A stretch of 18,769 bases of DNA, taken from positions 1 through 18,769 of the forward strand of contig CAIYZZ010000019.1 in NCBI GenBank assembly GCA_903930805.1. Reading direction: 5' to 3'. Position numbers and translations under genes: made by a program. Source of the DNA: an uncultured Rhodocyclaceae bacterium. Its GTDB lineage: Bacteria > Pseudomonadota > Gammaproteobacteria > Burkholderiales > Rhodocyclaceae. Below, piece after piece: positions 15,456-18,769 of the stretch. A model generated the notes under the pieces. That model was not told where the DNA came from, searched no databases, and worked only from the letters and a program-made list of their open reading frames with translations. Each line of letters opens with the position of its first letter. Positions within the stretch are counted from its first letter, which is position 1.

Positions 15456-16620
15456 GGCTGTCTTCCTTTTCCGCCACCTTGAAAAGCGGCCTCACTCGAT
15501 CGCGTTCATCCAACAGTGACAGCAATTTTTCAGGCATTTCGATATTGCGCATCTGCACGGAAGTATGCGGCACACCACGATCGTAGAAGCTTTGGAAGCG
15601 ATCGTTCTTGACCTTGGTATCGCAGCCGATGCAGTGACCATACTGCTCACACAGACGAAACTCGCTGAGCGCGTCAATTGAAAAGTCCGGATCGAGTAAA
15701 TGGCCAACCGGGGCCATCGCCTGGCCTAAGAAGATGTTCTCCCCCCGCTCCCGATAGCGATACTCAACCTTTTCCAATTCCGCAAATTCCCGAACCGGCC
15801 CACCATCACTCCAGCGATGGTAGAGATAGTAATGACACCCCCAGACGAAACCCAGTGGGTCAATCAGCAACTCGGTGGTGCGACACTCGCATCGTAGCGG
15901 CATATCGTGGATGCCACGCAACATTAGGTCGGTAGAAAACGGGTAAAGGTAATGCCCGTAAAGTAGGCCATCATGCACTCCGAGAAACTCTTTTGTCTCG
16001 AAAGGTACGCGTCCGGTATAGGCGGCCATCATGTCCTGCGTCACGCTGTTTTCCGGGTGTTCCACCATATAGATGCCGACATCACTATTGGCCTTGACCG
16101 GCGACACTCGAAAACCATAATCGCGCAAGGATTCGCAACGATCAACCAGCTCAGCAAAACCCCTGTTCGCCCAACTGCGATTCATCTCGTCTGCATGGTA
16201 GCTGACACGGATCGAAGGGTAGGGTGCATCACGCTGCAGTTTCTTCTGCTGTCCCAATAGATTGCGTGTAAACACCTCAGGCTTCAACGCAAAGTTCGTC
16301 AGCAGATCAAAGTAATGTTCAGTACAGGAAAGGATCAGCCCCAGTCCGCGCCCACCCCAGTAGAGCATGGGTTCACCACCTTGTAGGGTAATCGGTAAAT
16401 CCGCCCGGAAAGGGATGCGACCCAAAGCCAGCGCCCACTCGTCGGGCGTCAGGCTCTTGCGCACCGACTGGGCCTGAATGGGGAAAAGACGGTTGCGCTG
16501 CCCTGCCTGTTCCGGATCGTTGATGCAATAGCTGCAATTGAGATTGCATTCGAGCGTCAAGAACAGGCCGATGTAATTCAACGTAGCAGGCAACTCAAGG
16601 GCTGGCAGCGTCATAGGCAT
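15445..16620 (-). CDS. Radical SAM/SPASM-like protein
   Basis: A 391-residue radical SAM enzyme. CNLNCSYC gives C25, C29 and C32, and LQGGEPMLYWGG (79-90) contains the classical GGEP SAM-binding motif. The C-terminal Cys set is C244/C246 (LRCECR), C262 (VWGCHYY), C324, C330 and C333 (CEQYGHCIGC), enough for one or two auxiliary clusters. A MPLRCECRTTELLIDPLGFVWGCH-like region (about 240-263, quoted by its cysteines) is typical of SPASM proteins. ATG 16620 has AAGG almost touching it; the second ATG (16614) has AGGA at better spacing and may be the true start. It lies second in the minus-strand operon, 15 bases after the hypothetical gene and overlapping the GT9 gene. The substrate is unknown. 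Confidence 0.9.
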   Translation of the reverse strand: MPMTLPALELPATLNYIGLFLTLECNLNCSYCINDPEQAGQRNRLFPIQAQSVRKSLTPDEWALALGRIPFRADLPITLQGGEPMLYWGGRGLGLILSCTEHYFDLLTNFALKPEVFTRNLLGQQKKLQRDAPYPSIRVSYHADEMNRSWANRGFAELVDRCESLRDYGFRVSPVKANSDVGIYMVEHPENSVTQDMMAAYTGRVPFETKEFLGVHDGLLYGHYLYPFSTDLMLRGIHDMPLRCECRTTELLIDPLGFVWGCHYYLYHRWSDGGPVREFAELEKVEYRYRERGENIFLGQAMAPVGHLLDPDFSIDALSEFRLCEQYGHCIGCDTKVKNDRFQSFYDRGVPHTSVQMRNIEMPEKLLSLLDERDRVRPLFKVAEKEDSHAS

Positions 16621-16635
16621 CCTTGTGCGGCCTGC

Positions 16636-17220
16636 TTACCCGCGACCTTCGCCGCTTTTTGCAACCACGATCAACTGACGCAATTTATTCCTGTCCTTTT
16701 CTTCGTCGGCCAGCAACTCAACCGGCACCTTCAGCACGGTCCTGACATGACGCTCGAGGCCGCGGATGAAGCGTGGCAGAGAATCGTCGCTGGGCACACA
16801 TCCCGGCATGAATGAACACACGGCGCGTACCGGACGTCCCTGTATATCATTTTCCAAGGCAACCAACTCCACACTTTGGGTGGGGCATTGCCGGCTCGCC
16901 AGATACTCACGCAAGATCTTTGCCAATGCCTGCTGTCTCGCTGGCGTGCCTAATTCCGACCAGTTCAGCAATTCAGCGGAGGATGGGATATCGGGTGGTT
17001 CATTGTGCCGCACCAAAACTCCAGCAACCAAGCGGTGAGCCAACATCCCAACTCGACCATGCAGGCCAACTTCTATCCTATTCGTCACAGGGTACACCAT
17101 GCCCGGCCGCTCCGAGTCTGACGATTCCGTGGCACTCGTAGCACTCGCATTATCTGGGGTAACCCTCACAAACACTGCCTTTGCCTCGTTTATAGTACAC
17201 GTTTTTGAACCTCGGTTCAT
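16636..17220 (-). CDS. Hypothetical protein, first gene of the operon
   Basis: About 194 residues; I do not recognise the family. After a low-complexity Ser/Thr/Ala-rich N-terminus (about 20-40) there is an ordered region: NRIEVGLHGRVGMLAHRLVA, a mid-section with VELVALENDIQGRPVRAVCSF, and a C-terminal helix-rich stretch (RFIRGLERHVRTVL; ADEEKDRNKLRQ) ending in a strand-like LIVVAK. No transmembrane segment or signal peptide is evident. Cysteines are few and do not form a cluster motif. ATG 17220 was chosen over an in-frame TTG at 17229. It heads the operon containing a radical SAM enzyme, GT9, E1 pair and another radical SAM enzyme, with a 15-base gap to the next gene. It may be an accessory or binding protein for the pathway, which is a guess from position. 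Confidence 0.7.
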   Translation of the reverse strand: MNRGSKTCTINEAKAVFVRVTPDNASATSATESSDSERPGMVYPVTNRIEVGLHGRVGMLAHRLVAGVLVRHNEPPDIPSSAELLNWSELGTPARQQALAKILREYLASRQCPTQSVELVALENDIQGRPVRAVCSFMPGCVPSDDSLPRFIRGLERHVRTVLKVPVELLADEEKDRNKLRQLIVVAKSGEGRG

Positions 17221-17229
17221 AATAATCAA

Positions 17230-17522
17230 CTGCTTACGCGCTTACGCGCGCGCCTAACTGTCGAACTCGGGAGTTCATTGTCCATGGGCGGTGTCGCGCC
17301 AACTCAATCTGCTTCGCATGCTCGGACTGGTCAAAAAAGTGGCACATACCTCCCCGCCCACCACACACACGAGTCGGGCTGTAATCACCGCTTCAACCTG
17401 ACTTACTCAACATCGTCCCCACCATAGCTGCTGCGCTTGAAAGCCCCGAATGATCTGTCAAGAGCAAACTTGTTAGCAACTGTATGTTTTGGCCACCTTG
17501 ATTTTACCAAACAGCAGTAGCA
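17230..17522. other. Intergenic region upstream of the minus-strand operon
   Basis: About 290 bases with no supported gene. It should hold the end of the glycosyltransferase transcript and the promoter of the operon that starts at 17220. A minus-strand TTGACA (complement of 17456-17461) matches a -35 consensus, but no -10 hexamer follows at proper spacing. Near the operon start is a short CTTACGCG direct repeat. No intrinsic terminator with a T-tract was seen. Confidence 0.4.
17233..17248. repeat. Tandem 8-bp direct repeat CTTACGCG x2
   Basis: Two perfect adjacent copies of CTTACGCG (17233-17240, 17241-17248), followed by CG alternation, lie 12-28 bases upstream of the hypothetical gene's ATG at 17220. 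In the transcript direction this is the leader just before the start codon. It could be a protein or RNA regulatory site, or simply slippage. Confidence 0.45.
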
Positions 17523-18769
17523 CTATTTGCTCAGAGCATCAACAATTTGTTGCGCACGATGATGCCAACAATGTCGCTGATGTACTACTGTCGCTGCCTG
17601 CTGACCCACCCGCCTCCTTCTCGCATCGTCTGCCAACCAGCGAGAAGCTTCTTCACACAGGTTTTCTGGGGTGAAGAAGCCGAAGTGAACCCCCGGCTCA
17701 AACGAGGTCAGCATACCTCCCGGTTTGTTGTCATAGGGAGACTCGTGGGTGAAAATAAATCCACCCACTGCCATGCACTCAAGCGTTCTGCTATGTAGCC
17801 CAAGCCCGTGCGTATTGTTTGCCAGATTTATCCGGCTTCGACAATAAACATTCAGCAATCCTTCCTGAGTGTCAATCACACCTTTGGCATAGGACCGGAA
17901 TTTTGGGTGCATATCCCAACCTAGCCCATGTAACTCAACGGAGTCGGAAACCTGCAGAATGTTATTGATCAAAGCTTCGCGATCCATCAAGCGAGGATAT
18001 TCACGAGCAAAATAGTTAATCGATTTCTCAAAGGGAGAAAGCGCGCGAAAATCCGGGATCGGGTTCTTATGTGACTCATCTGTTCTACTTCGGAGTCCAC
18101 TGACCGGTTTGATGGCATACCGGAGAAGTTGTGTAAAAGTTGTTCCGAGCGGGTGATTACCGCTATTACGCGGCATACTTAGATTGATTGTGGCATCTCG
18201 CATTGCCTGTGTTAATTCATGGATATCCAACCAACCACACAATGGCAAGTGTTTTTCGCGCACAGTATGCATCATACTCAAGCGCGCCACATTTAGTGGA
18301 TGGAAATCAAAATAGTATCCGTGGAAGATCCTGCGCAAGATTTCAATAGATCTTTGCGCCACAAGCAACGGATTGAGTTGGATTAAATCATGAACGTCCT
18401 TTCGGATATCCCTAGTGATACTAAAGGGAGGTGGGATATAGCCGCAGAGGGAAAAATCAACGGGGCTTGCTTCCGGTCTTAGCCTGTAATCAAAGGTGGT
18501 TTTGTCTACCCCACAAACCAGAGAACCCATATAACAAGGGGGCTTAACATTGATCCCAAGTACCTCCGGATCCCCTAATACAAAAAGAATATCTGACCCA
18601 TGAAAGCTTTCTGCAAAATCTATCATAGTCTCAGGAAAAACATCTTGAAACCATGAGACATATCGCACTCTGGACGGCAAGGGTGCGGCGGGATGGCGCG
18701 TGCGATTTATCTGGATAACGACATCAATTGATAATTCCTCGCACCTTTTTACAAGCTCAACGGGGGAAA
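17523..18769 (-). CDS. CgeB-like glycosyltransferase, 5'-truncated by window
   Basis: The frame is open from the right window edge to TAG at 17523, 414 codons visible. The TTG at 18680 is not a real start: the codons before it continue in frame with family-like sequence (VIQINRTRHPAAP, then LPSRVRYVSWFQD). The C-terminal part is typical of CgeB/DUF3880-type GT-B proteins: VIDTQEGLLNVYCRSRINLA, a HSRTLECMAVGGFIFTHESP donor-side region, and a HFGFFTPENLCEEA segment, then a His/Arg-rich final helix. Such proteins occur in spore-coat, flagellin and surface-glycan loci. Donor and acceptor are unknown. By eye it is more A+T-rich than the operon to its left, which may mean a different origin. It is separated from the next minus-strand gene by about 300 bases. 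Confidence 0.82.
   Translation of the reverse strand, partial: SPVELVKRCEELSIDVVIQINRTRHPAAPLPSRVRYVSWFQDVFPETMIDFAESFHGSDILFVLGDPEVLGINVKPPCYMGSLVCGVDKTTFDYRLRPEASPVDFSLCGYIPPPFSITRDIRKDVHDLIQLNPLLVAQRSIEILRRIFHGYYFDFHPLNVARLSMMHTVREKHLPLCGWLDIHELTQAMRDATINLSMPRNSGNHPLGTTFTQLLRYAIKPVSGLRSRTDESHKNPIPDFRALSPFEKSINYFAREYPRLMDREALINNILQVSDSVELHGLGWDMHPKFRSYAKGVIDTQEGLLNVYCRSRINLANNTHGLGLHSRTLECMAVGGFIFTHESPYDNKPGGMLTSFEPGVHFGFFTPENLCEEASRWLADDARRRRVGQQAATVVHQRHCWHHRAQQIVDALSK

Noticed and set aside
1..18769. CRISPR array, tRNA or rRNA genes, insertion sequence or integrase
   Set aside because: No regularly spaced repeats, cloverleaf-like sequence, transposase or integrase-like protein was seen anywhere in the window.

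Overview
The window looks like part of a surface-glycan or glycoconjugate biosynthesis region of a Gram-negative bacterium, most likely a proteobacterium. The support for this is a GT9 (heptosyltransferase-type) glycosyltransferase, two other glycosyltransferase-like proteins, a sugar-aminotransferase (DegT/DnrJ/EryC1) and a methyltransferase. Base composition is moderate by eye. I cannot name the genus. No ribosomal, tRNA, phage, transposase or CRISPR sequence was seen.

What sets the region apart is its radical-SAM content: six intact radical SAM (rSAM) enzymes plus the C-terminal remnant of a seventh in 18.8 kb. They fall into at least four architectures. Three carry a classical C-terminal SPASM-type Cys region (42-1154 +, 11147-12268 -, 15445-16620 -). 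One is a long protein with a B12-binding-like N-terminal domain (2035-4086 +). Two are tandem paralogues with the Cys-rich SPASM/twitch-like domain in front of the rSAM core (7581-9152 + and 9346-11001 +).

Layout from left to right. A hairpin/T-tract terminator abuts the first rSAM gene (+). It converges with a methyltransferase (-), which is divergent from the B12-rSAM gene (+). Then comes a minus-strand group read from high to low coordinates: a decayed DegT aminotransferase (7374-7050), an intact DegT aminotransferase (7027-5927) and a two-part glycosyltransferase-like protein (5849-4152). Next is the plus-strand pair of inverted-architecture rSAM enzymes, with a possible 43-codon Cys-rich ORF between them. 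A compact minus-strand operon fills 17220-11147: hypothetical protein, rSAM/SPASM, GT9, thiamine-diphosphate E1 alpha, E1 beta, rSAM remnant, rSAM/SPASM. The right edge holds a CgeB-like glycosyltransferase (-) whose 5' end lies beyond the window.

How the genes may work together (inference): aminotransferase, methyltransferase, E1 pair and rSAM enzymes would make or tailor unusual sugars or attached groups, and the glycosyltransferases would assemble them. The E1 pair has no E2/E3 partner here, so a role other than a classical 2-oxoacid dehydrogenase is plausible. The frequent strand switches, two gene remnants each lying just 5' of an intact member of the same superfamily, and a tandem rSAM pair indicate a locus evolving by duplication, replacement and loss.
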